Source: Micractinium sp. NFX-FRZ
Taxonomy: Eukaryota; Chlorophyta; Trebouxiophyceae; Chlorellales; Chlorellaceae
DNA: 28,981 nucleotides
Assembly: GCA_029339195.1 (NCBI GenBank)
Contig: JAPTJF010000615.1
Coordinates: forward strand, 1-28,981
Direction: 5' to 3'
Position 1 is the stretch's first letter. Every line of letters starts with the position of its first letter. Under the pieces are notes generated by a model. It ran no database searches and was not told where the DNA came from. It saw only the letters and a list, made by a program, of their open reading frames with translations. Position numbers and translations under genes: made by a program. Positions 1-10,550 of the stretch are shown here, in pieces.

Positions 1-857
1 CGGCAGATGCGGTTTGCCACTCTTGGCGGCATGCGGCAGCAAAAGAGGCCAGGCAGGGCACATGCTGTTGCATGAACGAATGTAGGTCTGCGGGTACTGG
101 ATCAAAGAGGTCGGCAAAGCGGGTGCGGGCACTAAACGTTTTGGACACAGCAAGTGGGGCTTTGGTGGGTCACCTTCAGAGCTCTGCTTGGAAGCCGCAC
201 ACCGGGGGTGGGCGGGCGCTACCGCCGCCGCGCCTCCTGTGGAGAGCCAGCTGGCTATGCGTCGCTGTTGCACACCCCTGATTTCTCACGCTACAATTCC
301 AGTTGCGCTCCGTATGCAAGCTTGCCTGAAAGGTGACGTCCACGCCGCGGGTCGCTGAGCCGCTGGGCGTCAGGTCCAACCTACTGCCGCTGCTGTCCGC
401 CTTCAAACAGCTCATGGCGTCAACCAAAGTAGAGCGGATGCGCTGCGCGCAAGGTTTTGTCGGGCGAGGATGTGCTACAACTTTGTGTGGCCAGAGCTGG
501 AGGCTACACAAATGGGCAGTACCAGGGTAGTTTCTGGCAACCAGCCTCTGAGAGGTCACCCAGACCGAGCCCAGGGGCCTTTTGCAAATGAGAGGCCACT
601 TGAGCGAAGCTCAATCCCAGGATGCCCAACAGGGCCAGCCGGCGGGCTGCCCGCCAGCCCGCCCGCCCGCAAGTCAGCTTCCGTTCCGGGGAAGGTGCAG
701 TGTGACGTGCCGTAACCACACTCCGCATGCCTACAGCTTTGCATGCAATCCACGGGCCCCGCCTCTCTGCCATACCGAGCCTTGCGACAGAATGCCCCAA
801 GCATAAGCTACCCAGCTTCTGTTCTGTTGGAGTAGCTCACTGCGCCCAAGCTGCGAG
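1..857. other. Unassigned region downstream of ORC2
   Basis: No gene is recognised here. Open frames on both strands (for example minus 559-176) have no family motif and no splice-supported continuation. The part nearest 857 may belong to the ORC2 transcript end. Confidence 0.5.
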
Positions 858-862
858 TTACA
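858..862 (-). terminator. Probable poly(A) signal of ORC2
   Basis: The minus strand reads TGTAA, the usual green-algal poly(A) signal, about 230 nt beyond the ORC2 stop codon. The spacing fits an algal 3' UTR. Assignment is by motif only. Confidence 0.5.
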
Positions 863-1015
863 GCAGCGAGCTTTGCGGCGCTCTAGCCGGGCTGCCTACA
901 CTTGCCACATGTCAGCCCAAGCGCCAGGTCAGCCCTGCCATGTCAGCGCCAACTCAGCGCTCCGCCTCAACATCCCGCCTGCACCCGCTCCGTTGCATCG
1001 TGCCTGGGGCACGTG

Positions 1016-1095
1016 CAGCGCCAGCTCAGCTCAACCCCATGCCAGCTCAGGCTCCACATCTGCCAGCTCAGCGCCAGCTCAGCGCCAGCTCAGCT
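1016..1095. repeat. CAGCTCAGCGC short repeat at the ORC2 3' end
   Basis: Degenerate direct copies of GCCAGCTCAGC (plus strand) run through the ORC2 3' UTR up to the stop codon, with looser copies from about 925. The same word recurs at 19039-19084 beside a SAMHD1 splice donor, so it is a dispersed simple repeat. Confidence 0.7.
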
Positions 1096-4000
1096 CATGG
1101 CCTCCACATCCACCAGAACCTGCTCCAGCACCTCCTCTGCCAGGGGCACGTGCAGCAGGTCTGTGCCGTCATTCCCGCGCCTGCAGGGGGAGGCGGGGAC
1201 CAGGGGGAGGCGTGGGGTGGGGTGGGGGTGGAGTGGGGGGGTGCGGGGTGGGTGGGGGGCGGCGTGGGGAGCTGCGTGTGCATGAGCTGGGCAAGCAACA
1301 GCCATGTGCAGCCGCAGGCCGGCGGGCTTCAGCAGGCAACTGCTGGGCCTGTTTGATGTCCTGTTCCAGCTCACTGCTTTCAATTCCTGCCAAGGCGACC
1401 CAGCCCGTGGTGACGAGGCAACCGCCCTCCCCTCCCCGCTGAGTGGCCAGCAGCCTGTGGACACTGCACCCTCCGCTCATCCCACCCTGCCCTTGTCACA
1501 AACCAGATTCTGCAGCAGCCTGACAATAATACCGAGTCCCGCCCCTCACCGCGTTGCCAGCAAAAGACCAAAGCCCACCATGTGGCCCCCAGTTCCTTGC
1601 AATCTGGGCCAGCCCAACCCCCGCCCCCTTACCGCGTGGCCAGCAGTAGCTTAAAGGCTGCCCCCATCCCTCATCGCGTGACCAGCAAAAAACCAAAGCC
1701 AGCCCCAGCCCCAAACCCCGCGTGGCCATCAAAACATCCAAAAAGGATTCCACTACGAAAACCAGCCCCCCTCCCCCCCCCTCACCGCGTGGCCAGCAGC
1801 TCGTGGTCCCGGAACTCTGTGAGGAACGACTTGAGCAGCATCTCGTTGGACACCAGGAAGCGCGCCCGGCACTGCTGGAACAGCTGCTGGAAGGTGATGC
1901 CTGCGCAGGCAGTTTGAAGCCAAGGGAGGGGGAGGGAGGGAATCAGAGGGGCTGGGAAGGAGCGGCACTTCTGGAACAGATGCTGGAAGGTGATGCCTGC
2001 GCAGGCAGAGGCACGCATGATTGTTAGAAGGGGGCGCACCCACTGCGCAAAGGCAAGCCTCAACAATGACGACGGGAGGGAAGTTGGCGGGGTGCAAGTG
2101 GGGGGCGGGTGGGTGGGACGGGAGGGGGCAGGCACTGTTGGAGCTGCCCCTTTGAAGAGGGAGCGCCTGCGCAGCAGGGAGCTGAGGTCGTGGAGGCGGG
2201 GCGAGGCTGGCAGTGGGCAGGAAGGGGAAAGAGTTGCGGCCTCCACCGCCAGCCTGAACACCCCCCGCGCCCACGCACAGCAGCAGGGCCCAAAAAGACC
2301 CACACCCCGGCACGCACCCTTCTCCCCCGCTGATCCGTCCATCTGCGCCTCCGCCACCAGCTTGAACACCTCCCGCGCGCTGTGGCTCAGCGACGCCAGC
2401 ACCACCGTCGCGCTCTGCTTGCTGCACTGCTCGTTGCGTCCTACCAGCAGCGAGGGGATGGCTGCAGGATGGGACACGGGAGGGGCCGGGAGGGGCGGGC
2501 GGGTGGGGCTGGTTGTGGGTGGCAGGGTGAGGCTGAGGAAGCGTCACGAGTGCCTTGCAGACATTAGTGTCACTCTTGGCAGCGCTTCAGCAATTCTGCC
2601 TGCACTTCAGAGCTTGGAGCACGGACACGCTCTTAGCGAGCGCATGGCAGTTTTCAACACCCACCCCAACCTGGCTGCCTGGCTCCCCCCTCTCGACACC
2701 CACCCACCCCCAACCCGTCTGCCTGGCTCCCCCCGCTCACCTGCAAAGCCCACCTCCTGCAGGTAGGGAGCATAATTTGTGACGTTGTGCCACACCCAGG
2801 AGAAGCGGTCGCGCGTCTGCACAGGGGCAGAAGCAGCACACATCGGGGGGTGAAGCTGGGCAGGCGGGCAGGTCGTGGAGCGAGCTTTCGGGGTAGCCAA
2901 GCGGGGTAGCCAAGCGGGGAGGGGAGGGGCACTGGCTGGACAGAGTCTGCCCAGGAGGCCGAGGAGCAGCGCTACCTGCCCAGGAGGGGCACTATCGGCC
3001 CAGGAGCTGTTGGCCCACCCTACCAGCAGGTCCCACAACAAGTGCTGCCGCGACCAACGGGCCCACACAGCGCATTAGGCCCACGTGTCCACCACCGCTC
3101 ACCCGCAGGGCTTCCAGCGCCCTCGCCCCCTCCCTGCAATAGACCCTGTCACCCACCACAGCGTCCCAGACACTCCTCCCTACTCGCCCCCTTCACCTAC
3201 ACACCCACAGCGGCCCAGACACACACACATACACCAACCCTGCCTGCATGCCCACTGCGGCCCAAACACTGCCCCCCAAACCCCCTCTCACCTGCAGGTC
3301 CCACAGGGCCCATCCGCATGGTATCTGTGTTGAGCAACTAACTGTGCAGTGGGAAGCATTGAGCCCCGCTCTCACCTGCAGGTCCCAGAGCAGCGCTGCG
3401 TTGACATGGTCCACGCTGGCGGCCAGGTGGACCGTGGGCAGGCCCGCCAGCTCAGACAGCAGCCGTTGGGAGGCGTGGGAGCGCAGGCCTGCAGATTGGG
3501 GGACGACGGGCAGGGGGGGAATATATAGGTAACTCTTTCGGGGCGTGTTAACGAAAGCGGCAAGCTGGGTGGCGACGCCTCGGCCAGCGCTGCGCCTGCA
3601 TGCATGGCACCCCAGCAGCAGGTGGCCAATGCTGGGCACCATCCATGTGACAAACAAGGCACTCTCAAAGATAGCCCGCTTTTTCTACCCACCTGGCCCA
3701 TCAATGTTGTGCAGCAGCAGGTAGAGCCTGCGGTCGTCCCGACGCAGCAGGTCGAGCAGGTCATCTGTGCTGCACCCCCGGTAGTGCGCCGCCTTGGTCT
3801 GCTTCACTGCCGCCACCGCCCACTGCAGCACCTGCAGCACGTGGGTATTGGGAGGATGTGTCAAGGAACGTCACACTCAGCACAACCGACTTGGGTTCTT
3901 GAGGTGCGCCCCGCAACTGCTTGGCTGGCAGTGTGCCCGCCCCATGCGTGTATTGCAACCGACCCACCCGCACATACTCTTCCACATACCCAGCGATGCG

Positions 4001-4765
4001 CCAGCTGGGCAAGCAGGACATGCACCAGCGCACCATGGAACCCCCCTACACACACGCATGGGTGTACTGAGCAGACAGCGAACGAGGCGGACAAAAACAT
4101 CACACCCCTAAACATGTGCCCGCTCACCTGCTTGGCGGAAAGCCCCGGCACAAGGCCGTTGACCGCCAGACAGGCGGCATCCCCCTGCGCCAGCTGCTCC
4201 CGTGCAAACCGCTGCAGCAGGTCGTGCTTTGAGCCAAAGCCGTAGAACAGCAGGTTCTGGCCAGCTGTCATCTGCTGCCACCATCGGCCAAACTGCTCGT
4301 GCTGCCGCCGCCGCAGCAGGCCCTTCTCATTTGGGTGCCGCTCCGGCAGCTGCGCCAGGAGGTCACGCAGCCCGGCGCCGTCGTCGTCTGCGCCCGCCTC
4401 TGCACCCAGCTGCCCCAGCGGCAGGTCTGCCAGCGTGCGGCCGCTGCCGATGCCTGCAGTGCCGAGGCCTTGGAAGAAAGAGCTGACCAGGTGGTCGGCT
4501 CCGCGGCGGTCGGCGGTGCCGCTGCGGGCGCCGCGGCGGCGCTTGCGCCCCGGCCCTTCCAGCTGCAGCCAGCAGGTACACAGGTGATGAAGCCATCTTA
4601 ACCAACATGTCTGACACTGCACACCAACTGCAGGCATACCCTCCAGCCTCTGGCTCGGCCAGCCCTGATCGCTTTCCCGCTGCGCACCTCGCTCTCCGAG
4701 CCGCTGTGTTCATCCTCGGGTTCCGCTTCCACTGCATCGGCCGGCCGCTTCTTGCCCTTGCCCAT
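1090..4765 (-). CDS. ORC2: Origin recognition complex subunit 2 (ORC2)
   Basis: Subunit of the nuclear origin recognition complex, which marks replication origins and loads MCM helicase. My model has eight exons: 4765-4688, 4562-4128, 3831-3693, 3488-3376, 2816-2741, 2461-2318, 1900-1786 and 1180-1090. All phases agree and give 396 aa. Family landmarks seen in order are YGFGSKHDLL in the first core exon (AAA-like fold), LYLLLHNIDGPG, VHLAASVDHVNAALLWD, WVWHNVTNYAPY, and the winged-helix tail with ITFQQLFQQCRARFLVS, LTEFRDHELL and LLHVPLAEEVLEQVL. The N-terminus is basic (MGKGKKRP) and shorter than in many ORC2 proteins. Exon 3 has two possible acceptors 9 nt apart. Introns 3, 4, 6 and 7 border or contain copies of neighbouring exon ends (separate entries). 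Start choice: the ATG directly precedes the basic leader and its exon splices in phase. The identity is firm; exon 1 and the exact exon 3 acceptor are less certain. Confidence 0.92.
1546..1728 (-). repeat. Four echoes of the ORC2 exon 7 donor
   Basis: Exon 7 ends at 1786 with CTGGCCACGCG followed by GTGAG. The downstream intron holds related copies at 1717-1728, 1671-1687, 1630-1647 and 1546-1561, each a variant of TGCTGGCCACGCGGTGAGGG. Spacings are irregular, about 40-85 bp. Two copies keep a GT (GTGAG and GTAAG); one has lost it (GATGAG). Confidence 0.8.
1963..2008 (-). repeat. Echo of the ORC2 exon 7 acceptor and 5' end
   Basis: This 46-nt stretch matches 1867-1912, the start of exon 7 with its TGCGCAG acceptor, at 44 of 46 positions. 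It would encode GITFQHLFQKC against GITFQQLFQQC in the true exon. The copied acceptor starts at 1996, exactly 96 nt before the true start at 1900, and the frame between them is open. Confidence 0.88.
2236..2275 (-). repeat. Echo of the ORC2 exon 6 3' part
   Basis: The minus strand encodes VFRLAVEAA, a degenerate copy of VFKLVAEAQ from exon 6 (about 2338-2385). It lies in the intron just after exon 6, about 100 bp from its source. Confidence 0.75.
3017..3315 (-). repeat. Two echoes of the ORC2 exon 4 donor
   Basis: Exon 4 ends at 3376 with CTCTGGGACCTGCAG then GTGAGAG. Within the next intron, about 3291-3315 reads TGTGGGACCTGCAGGTGAGAG, and about 3017-3040 reads TTGTGGGACCTGCTGGTAGGG, both on the minus strand. 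They are partial copies of the exon end plus donor. Confidence 0.75.
3823..3840 (-). repeat. Perfect 9-bp tandem duplication at the ORC2 exon 3 acceptor
   Basis: GTGCTGCAG occurs twice in a row on the minus strand at the start of exon 3. Each copy ends in CAG, so two in-frame acceptors differ by three codons (VLQ). I placed the exon start at 3831; 3822 is equally possible. Confidence 0.8.
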
Positions 4766-5143
4766 TCTGCGCTGCCCTGGCTGCTGCTGGCTGCTGAACA
4801 GTGTGCGGGGCGTGTGGGGCAGCTCGCCGGCAATAACAACAAGTGATCAGGGCAATGGGGAGTGTTTCAAGCGCCATGGCCGGGCAAACAGAGTGAAGCA
4901 TTTTCATTTTGGCCTCGCCTCGCTGTCACAGCATGCGAAACAGCTGCGCCTCATCCTCGCTCAGGCCACTCGCATTTGGACATCGACACCCAGCACAAGG
5001 CATCGGAACACAGGCCGCAGCCCCAGGCAGCGCGCAGCCCGACACAGCTTTTCCCCGCTAGCTAGACCGCCCCTAACCCGCGGCGCTCCCCGGCCCAGTG
5101 CTCGCCGAGGCTCAGGCAGCTCTTTGACACCGTAGCCCGTCCC
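4766..5143. promoter_or_regulatory. Divergent promoter region between ORC2 and the YGGT gene
   Basis: This 378-bp gap separates two divergent start codons, so it should hold both 5' UTRs and promoters. No TATA box or named element can be defended by eye. Confidence 0.5.
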
Positions 5144-6069
5144 ATGCAGACCGTCATGCAGCGGTCCGCCGTTCTGCCGCAGCAGCAGCGCGCCCAGCTG
5201 CCCCGCAGCAGCGGCCGGCGGCTGCTAGCGGCTCGCTGCAGCGCAGCGGCGGCCCCCAGCGGGACGCCGCCCAGCAGCGGGCTGCTGAGCCTGACGGCAG
5301 CGGCGGCGGGCGTGGTGCGCAGCGGCGCGGCGGCGATGCGCTCGGCCGTGTCCCGTGCCTCTGCGCAGATCAAGGAGCAGGAGGTGAACGCGCAGATCCG
5401 GGACAGCGTGAAGCAGATGCGCGTGCTGGCGCTGGTGGCGCCCTTTGCCGCCGTCTCTGGCAGCACCGACACCTTTATGATCATCACAAAGGCGGTGGCG
5501 TCCTTCATCAAGCTCTACCTCCTGCTCCTCTTTGTGCGCGTCCTGCTCTCCTGGTTCCCCACCTTCCAGTGGTGGGAGCAGCAGCCCTTCTCCGCGCTGC
5601 GCCAGGTGCGGCAGGCAGGGGCGAGGCGTGGGGCAGGCACGGGCGAGGCGAGGCGGTGCATGCCAGGCGAAGGCGGCGCGGCACCAGCGGTGGAGGGGCA
5701 CCTCAAATGGATAGTGGGGAGTGGGGGAATGCTGTGCTACCCTGCAGAGTTGCATGGAGTGACGGCAGTCATGCTGCCCATGCTGCCGGATTTTTCGGAT
5801 ATGTTGAGGGCTCGGTCGCTGCACACTGTGCACCAGCGGCGCCAGCCGCCCCTCCTGCTGCCCCCCCCCCAAGCTGACCCCCTCCCCTTGCCCCTCCCCT
5901 CCCCCTCCCCATGTGCACGCAGGTCACCGACCCCTACCTGAAGCTGTTCAGCGGGCTGGTGCCCCCGCTGCTGGGCTCCATCGACCTCACCCCGCTCTTT
6001 GGCTTCTTCATCCTCCAGTTCCTGGCGGGCGCTCTGGACGTGGCGGACGACGAGTCCAAGTACTGGTGA
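5144..6069 (+). CDS. YLMG: YlmG/YGGT family membrane protein, probably plastid-targeted
   Basis: YGGT proteins are small integral membrane proteins. Plant and algal members sit in plastid membranes and are linked to nucleoid and division organisation or, for CCB3, cytochrome b6 assembly. Two exons, 5144-5605 and 5923-6069, join in phase to give 202 aa. Residues 1-45 are rich in Arg, Ser and Ala with few acidic residues, like a transit peptide. The family core is clear: a hydrophobic helix FIKLYLLLLFVRVLLSW (about 121-137), a PFSALRQVTDPYLKLF stretch crossing the splice, then LVPPLLGSIDLTPLFGFF and a second hydrophobic helix. Spacing of WFP, DPYL and IPP-like motifs fits YLMG1/2 better than CCB3. 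ATG 5144 is used; ATG 5156 is an in-frame alternative. No TGTAA was seen downstream. Confidence 0.9.
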
Positions 6070-6084
6070 AGCAGTACTGGTGAA
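6059..6084 (+). repeat. Tandem duplication of the YGGT stop-codon region
   Basis: AGTACTGGTGAA, which holds the last codons and stop, occurs at 6059-6070 and again at 6073-6084, a 14-bp step. The second copy lies just inside the 3' UTR. Confidence 0.85.
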
Positions 6085-7985
6085 CCCACAGGCACGATTC
6101 TGTTCGCAACAGCAGCAAGCCTGCCCTAAATGCAGTGGATGCACGCGTCGCTGCGCCATGTGCAGCGCATACCCAGTGTGGCGCCTCTGTTGTGGGCCCG
6201 CTCGCCGTGCAGCCCGGCTGCTGGCTACGCTAGTCCGCCCACCCTGTTTGCTTCTTCGGTGCCCCCCTGCCTGCCTGCCTGCCCCAAACCTTGTCGTCCC
6301 CCTGCCGGCATAGCACAGCAGGCAGCCCACATCCCGCCCCTCCGTCCCCCCCTTGTTTCCCCCCTTTCTGTTTCTCAAGTTCCCTGCTGCTCCGATCCCG
6401 TTGCTTTTCTCTGCACGCTTGCACACGCCACTCCTTGACTGATTGCAATAGCACCGCCACGTCACACACACGGGAGCTTACAAGGCTGTGTTGCTGGACA
6501 GCTGCAGAGGATGGTGCACTGGTGCCAGCAGCTGCTAGCCATACGAGGGTGGCAGGTGGACAGGATGCTAGCCACACGAGGGTGGCAGGTGGACAGGATG
6601 CTAGCCACACGAGGGTGGCAGGTGGACACAACCAACGGCAGAAACATGCAGGCATGCCGCAGGGGAAGGTAGGCTGGCTCGCTAGCTCAAAACAATGCGC
6701 CACAGGAACGCCTGGTGAGGCTGTGGTGGGCATGCTGAAGTGGTGTGACATGCCGCTGGAAAGAAGTACGCGTGTTTAAAACTCGCACTCAATCGTTGCA
6801 TGCATGCTGGGTGGTTTTGCCTTCGCCCAGCCTGCAAAATCTACCCCGCCGCTGCGACAACGGGGCGCGGCGGCGGGGGTAGGTGAGCGTGCACTGCCTG
6901 CGGGGTGCTTAGAAACTCCAGGGCTAACCAAGGTGCAGCAATCGAGCGAAGTTCTATCCACAACTGTGCCCAACTTACAGGGGAACATGCAGCTCAGCAG
7001 ACAGGTGGGCAAAGCTAGATGAAAAGCAGCATGTGGCATCCTCGGCAGCAATGCAGCAGCCGCAGTGGCAAATCTCAAAGCCGGCCATGCTGCCGCAACC
7101 CCATGGGACGTAGGTCGTGCAGCAAGGCAGGTGTCTTGAATTGGGCCGGCGTGGCTGCAGCAGCAATTGGCATCATGCAATGGCGCTGCCACAGGTTCAC
7201 CCGCTAACGCCTGTGCCCCGCTGACATCAAATTCCGCCACTGCTGCCGCGGCTGCTGCTGCTGCTGGCCAGAGCTGGACGCACACTGACTAGCGATGGCG
7301 AGGCTCGATTAGCTTCAAGCGAGGCGGACCCAGATGATCCCTGGTGCATTCAAGAGAGCAAAGTGTCTGCGCCTGCCGCCGCCGCCGCCTGCGCCCCTGC
7401 TGTGCATGCGATGTGAACGGGATTGCGAGACGTGTCCAGTCACGTAACACCCAGTATCTGCGCTCCACCCTAAACCGCACGCAAGCAGCATCTAGAAGCA
7501 AGCCGCACGCTACTCTGCAGCGCTCACTGCCCACCTGCCGACCGGCTCAAGCTTTGTGCCCCTCGAGGTTGCAGCAGTTTCACAGGCAAGCACTGCCTCC
7601 TCCGCCAGCTATTGCAAGCAGAGGGAGCCACAACAACAGGCGGTGGCCCGGTAGCGGCGGCCAGGTGTTGCGCGTGTTGCCCGACCCGAACTCACGCTGT
7701 GTCAAATGTCGTTTTAAAGCGCACATTGAATACCCGAGGGGCCATCATGGACGGTGCTGCTGGGTTGCCGGTGCCAGTGTTCACTGGCGGCAGGCAGCGG
7801 CAGTCGGTATCCAGTGCTAAATCGACTGTCGGGCATCCTGCCCGTTGCAGGAACACACCGAGACTGTCACCAATAGCTGAAGCATACAAAAGGAAGCAGA
7901 AGCGGCAGGATAGCAGCAGCAGCAGTGTACAGCAGCACCAACAGCACACTGCACCACACCTTTTGCTGGCCCAGCGGCAGCGCCA
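6070..7985. other. Long non-coding or 3'/5' UTR region
   Basis: No gene with recognisable motifs lies in these 1.9 kb. Contents seen are a 33-bp tandem repeat, a short GCT/GCC-rich tract near 7240-7266 and a CAG run near 7914-7924. A minus frame 7285-6776 (169 codons) is Ala/Cys-rich and unlike any family I know. An upstream ATG at 7747 opens a plus frame that is not in frame with the SAM-domain gene; it could be a uORF or a different first exon. Confidence 0.5.
6534..6629 (+). repeat. 33-bp tandem repeat, about 2.9 copies
   Basis: Units begin at 6534, 6567 and 6600, each GCTAGCCAYACGAGGGTGGC plus AGGTGGACAGGAT. They are near-identical: copy 1 has one difference and copy 3 diverges at its end. 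Minisatellite-like, about 460 bp past the YGGT stop codon. Confidence 0.95.
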
Positions 7986-9870
7986 ATGTCGGACTTCTTC
8001 ACAAAGCCCGTCAGCTCTTGGAACCAGGACGATGTCGGTGCCTGGCTGGCCAGCCTCAACCTGCAGCAGCTGGCATCTTCCTTCCAGAGCCAAGGAGGTA
8101 AGAGCGGGCGGATGGGGTGGTGGGCAGGACGTGAGGAGCCCCGAGGCGCCAGGCTGGCGGCCCTGCGGCAGGCGCTCTGCGTGCCGCTGCCGCCTGGTGC
8201 AAGGAGTGCGCTACGGGCGTGACTCGCCCTGTACGCCCGCCCAAGTAACAGGCAGCGCTGTGCACACATCCATGGGCCTCTCTTCAAAGGCTAAGCTGCC
8301 TCCCCGCTGTGCCTGCCCTGCAGTGACGGGCCCGGACCTCTACTCTCTGACTTATGAGGATCTCACAGGCTCTCTGGGCTGCACCACCTTTCAGGTCGGG
8401 GCCTTGATTCTGCGGCCTGCTTCGCACCCTCACACAGTTCTTTTTTTAGCACATGCTGGCACAGAGGGGAGACGCCAAGCGGGTTGGCGTAACACTGCTT
8501 GCTAGCTGGGCCAGGCGCCATCACTGCAACTGTGGGCCGCTGCCCTCACCGGGTGTCTGCGTGCCACGCCTGCCCTGGATTTAAATGCAAGTAAAAATGC
8601 ATGTTGCCGGCCTCCTGTGCAGGCCAAAAAGCTGATGGCAGAGGTGGCCAAGATGGGTGGGGCCGCCACCGGGCAGCCTGTGCCTGCCGGTGAGTTGAAG
8701 GGCCGCGCCACGCTTGTGTTGGCCAGCACGGGTGGCGCGAGGATTGCACGGTGGTAACAGCACCAGCCTGGCGCCGGCGCTGCCGGCAGGCCCTGCAGTG
8801 CCGGCTGCGGAGGCCGCCCCAGCCCTGCCGGCGCTGCCAACCTGACCCCCTCCCACCCCGTCGCTGCGCCTGCGCCCGCCCTTGCATGCAGGCTACCCGG
8901 CCTACCCGGGGGCCTACCCGCCGCCGCCGGGCGCGTACCACACCCCGCAGATGCAGAGCATGGGCTCCCAGCCCATGACTCCATACCCCTCCCAGCCCAT
9001 GCCCTCCTACCCCTCCCAGCCGGGCCTGGGTGCCTCCCCGACTCCCAGCGCCGAGGTGCAGCTGGAGCAGATGCGGCAGGAGATGGACCGGGAGGTGAGC
9101 GGGCACTGTGGGCTGGCACTGTGAGCAAGCCTCGTTATCATTCCAATCCTGGGCCACTGTGCTGTCAGGGAGGGACCTTACAGGTTGTTGGGTTCTGGGA
9201 GAAGCATTTGGGCCAGCTGTGATATCGTTGTTGCGGGCACACGCCATGTCCCACGCTTGCACGCCATGCTGCACCGGGACTGAATCACCCGTCTGCCGGC
9301 GCACGAGCGGCACATGCTCGGCCGACTGCTGCGCACGCATGTGCGAGTACATCCTTTGCCTGCGTTCCGCCCGTCCTCGTCGCACGCCGAGTGCAGAAGA
9401 TGAGGAACGACCTGCGCCAGGAAATGGATGTGAAGGCGCGGCTGGCGGCTGCCGAGGCTGCGCAGCGCTCCGCCTCCCAGCCCGTCATTGTGAGCAACAA
9501 CAACGCGGTGGCGGCAGGCGGAGGGGCCGCCTATTATGGCACCGAGCGCTACTGCGGTGAGGATACAGACGCACTGGGGGAGGGGGAGGGCCGGTGCCGC
9601 ACGGGCAGCACTGCGGCTGGGTAGCAAGCGGACTCCGCTCCGCTGGCAGCCCGCTCGTGCACCTGGGTGCTCTTCGAAACGGCCCAGTCATAGCGCCAGT
9701 GCTATGCCGATTCACCGACAGCCTTCCGTCTATCCATGGTCTCCCTCCTGCCTGCAGGCCCCATCTCCCTGATCATCGGCATCTTCCTCTTCCCCTGCAT
9801 CTGCTTCTGCCCCATCGACGAGCGCCGGGTGGCGGTCATGCCAATGGCAGGCGTGGCGGCCATGTACTGA
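7986..9870 (+). CDS. SAM-domain, Pro-rich, coiled-coil membrane-associated protein
   Basis: Not a named family that I recognise. Six exons, 7986-8097, 8324-8394, 8623-8689, 8892-9094, 9397-9556 and 9758-9870, join in phase to 241 aa. Residues about 1-75 form a sterile alpha motif: SSWNQDDVGAWLASLNLQQL, then GVTGPDLYSLTYEDL, in the order and spacing of the SAM fold (W, DV..WL, G..LL.LT..DL). SAM domains mediate protein-protein or RNA contacts. Residues 84-133 are a Tyr/Pro/Met/Gln-rich tract with AYPGAYPPPPG and MPSYPSQP. A charged heptad-like stretch follows (about 136-175, EQMRQEMDRE, RNDLRQEMDVKARL). The last 37 residues hold a hydrophobic Cys-rich segment, SLIIGIFLFPCICFCPIDER, likely membrane-inserted or palmitoylated. 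This suggests a SAM oligomer tethered to a membrane; that role is inference. The second intron uses an unusual GTCGGG donor. Confidence 0.85.
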
Positions 9871-10550
9871 GCCAGCACAGACTCTGAGGCGTCATGAGAA
9901 GACGACGAAGAACACGACTGCGCCCCTGCAGCAAAGGTGTGAGTGCCGGGCACCCGTCAGCCTCCTTCCGGAAGAGCAAGTCGCCACTTGCTTTTCGTTG
10001 GCTTTACATCTTTTTTATCCGCATCTGTTTTATCCCCCTGCTGGCCCAGCTCCAGCGGCCAGGCAGCACTGGCAAGGCCACAGGTATTACCACCCCCAGT
10101 CAACTCTGCTCGTGGCCCCCCCGGTGTTTTAGGCCCACCCGCCCACAAGGGTGTGCAGGTGGCGCCCTCACCAAAGTAATACAACATGAGCCGCACACTG
10201 TATGAGCTGCTGTTACAACGCATGCACTGACACACGTCACGCCTTTTCCATGTGCAACAGCACGTATCCATTGCGTGCCCATCACTTTACACACGTATAC
10301 TGCATACTGCATCGCCCACCACATCCAAACTGCCTGCATTGAAGAGGAGAGCCTTGAGAGCCAGCAGATGGGTCTCCCGCCCCAGGAGATCCGGAGCGCA
10401 TTTAAATTCAGACTAGGTAGTCGCACGGCATCTGCAAGGCAGACGGGCAGGCAGCTGGCACTGAGCTGGCAATTCAGCAGGACCCGAAGGCTGGCGTGTG
10501 TGCTTCATATAATTCCGAAAGCTTCGTTATAATACATTCAGTTGGCCCGA
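9871..10550. other. Gap between the SAM-domain and TLC genes
   Basis: Holds the 3' UTR of the SAM-domain gene and the presumed promoter and 5' UTR of the TLC gene. It is less GC-rich than its surroundings. No plus-strand TGTAA was seen; the three TTACA words (10004, 10213, 10288) would be signals for a minus-strand transcript, for which I see no gene. Confidence 0.5.

Noticed and set aside
176..559. Minus-strand open frame of 127 codons
   Set aside because: Common in GC-rich DNA. No family motif, no splice-linked neighbour and unremarkable residue use.
727..1356. Plus-strand open frame of 209 codons over the ORC2 3' end
   Set aside because: Antisense shadow of ORC2 exon 8 and a simple repeat; no domain.
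1753..2547. Long open minus frame (264 codons) over ORC2 introns
   Set aside because: Runs through introns in a frame different from the ORC2 exons; Pro/Ala-rich shadow.
6776..7285. Minus-strand open frame of 169 codons, Ala- and Cys-rich
   Set aside because: No recognisable domain; the Ala run comes from a GCT/GCC simple repeat. Kept only as part of the non-coding region.
7747..7985. Upstream ATG and open frame before the SAM-domain gene
   Set aside because: Not in frame with the SAM start and no clear splice joins it. Could be a uORF, but cannot be supported as a gene.
7986..8394. SAM domain as a detached piece of the nearby SAMHD1
   Set aside because: The SAM exons join in phase to their own downstream exons and stop codon, lie on the opposite strand, and are separated from SAMHD1 by a complete TLC gene.
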